From contig JBBECF010000073.1 in NCBI GenBank assembly GCA_040881945.1, positions 1-5,645 of the forward strand: 5,645 nucleotides of DNA, read 5' to 3'. This DNA comes from JBBECF01 sp040881945. GTDB lineage: Bacteria > Pseudomonadota > Alphaproteobacteria > Dongiales > Dongiaceae. This document shows positions 5,569 to 5,645 of this stretch, piece after piece. Position 1 is the stretch's first letter. Each line of letters starts with the position of its first letter. The position numbers were made by a program, and so were the translations under genes. Below the pieces are notes generated by a model that saw only the letters and a program-made list of their open reading frames with translations, was not told where the DNA came from and did no database searches.

Positions 5569-5645
5569 CTTCGAGACGGCCGCTACGCAGCCTCCTCAGC
5601 ATGAGGTTTTTTCTTTGTGCCACAAAGACTTGACCTCATCCTGAG
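5569..5645. repeat. Large palindromic intergenic repeat, cut by the right window edge
   Basis: A left arm beginning CTTCGAGACG (5569) leads through a small imperfect hairpin (GGCCGCTACGCAGCC, 5577-5591 region) to CTCAGCATGAGGT (5595-5607). This is mirrored by ACCTCATCCTGAG (5633-5645), 12 of 13 bases complementary. Between these arms lies a second perfect inverted repeat, CTTTGTG (5613-5619) and CACAAAG (5621-5627). The nested symmetry implies that the outer arm continues right of the window. The sequence resembles dispersed extragenic palindromes of alphaproteobacteria, recalled from memory. No coding sequence is visible in it. Confidence 0.65.
5594..5612 (+). terminator. Terminator-like hairpin with T6 tract after the aminotransferase gene
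   Basis: The stem CCTCA (5594-5598) / TGAGG (5602-5606) with loop GCA is followed directly by six T residues (5607-5612), 63 bases after the aminotransferase stop. The shape is that of a Rho-independent terminator. The stem is only five base pairs and belongs to the larger palindromic repeat, so termination may be weak or incidental. Confidence 0.4.

Noticed and set aside
4277..5623. Long minus-strand ORF opposite the aminotransferase
   Set aside because: It covers a gene with all catalytic motifs on the plus strand and runs into the palindromic repeat. Its translation looks like shadow sequence.

Overview
The window is GC-rich, strongly G/C in third codon positions and densely coding, which fits an alphaproteobacterium. 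A partial palindromic repeat at the right edge resembles dispersed intergenic repeats of Bradyrhizobium- or Rhodospirillales-like genomes. That resemblance comes from memory, so the taxon is an inference. All recognisable genes are metabolic. I see no phage, CRISPR, transposase, tRNA or rRNA.

Left part (1-3864, + strand): a three-gene, tightly spaced operon enters from the left edge. It encodes the C-terminal two thirds of a short-chain dehydrogenase/reductase of the PECR-like (trans-2-enoyl-/2,4-dienoyl-CoA reductase-like) type, a complete acyl-CoA dehydrogenase, and a complete single-chain NDP-forming acyl-CoA synthetase (CoA-binding, ligase and ATP-grasp parts fused). The dehydrogenase starts 28 bases after the SDR stop. 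The synthetase starts with GTG and overlaps the dehydrogenase stop by GTGA. Together they look like a module that activates a carboxylic acid to its CoA thioester and then carries out FAD- and NAD(P)-linked redox steps on it. The substrate cannot be read from the sequence.

Middle (3865-4327): the operon converges, with only 7 bases between stop codons, on a small minus-strand gene for an 89-residue, mostly helical protein I do not recognise. The 186-base region upstream of that gene separates it from a divergent plus-strand gene. It is less GC-rich than its surroundings and holds two short inverted repeats and a good sigma70-like promoter facing right.

Right part (4328-5645): one complete class V, PLP-dependent aminotransferase of the serine/alanine-glyoxylate aminotransferase family, read from its own promoter. 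It is followed by a short hairpin with a T6 tract inside a larger palindromic repeat that the window edge cuts. The aminotransferase is probably a separate transcription unit from the acyl-CoA operon. A link between the two, such as C2 or glyoxylate metabolism, is possible but not shown.

I did not find a convincing new biological system here. The points most worth checking are the SDR's missing YxxxK motif, the unknown substrate of the operon, the orphan 89-residue gene with its palindromic upstream region, and the truncated edge repeat.
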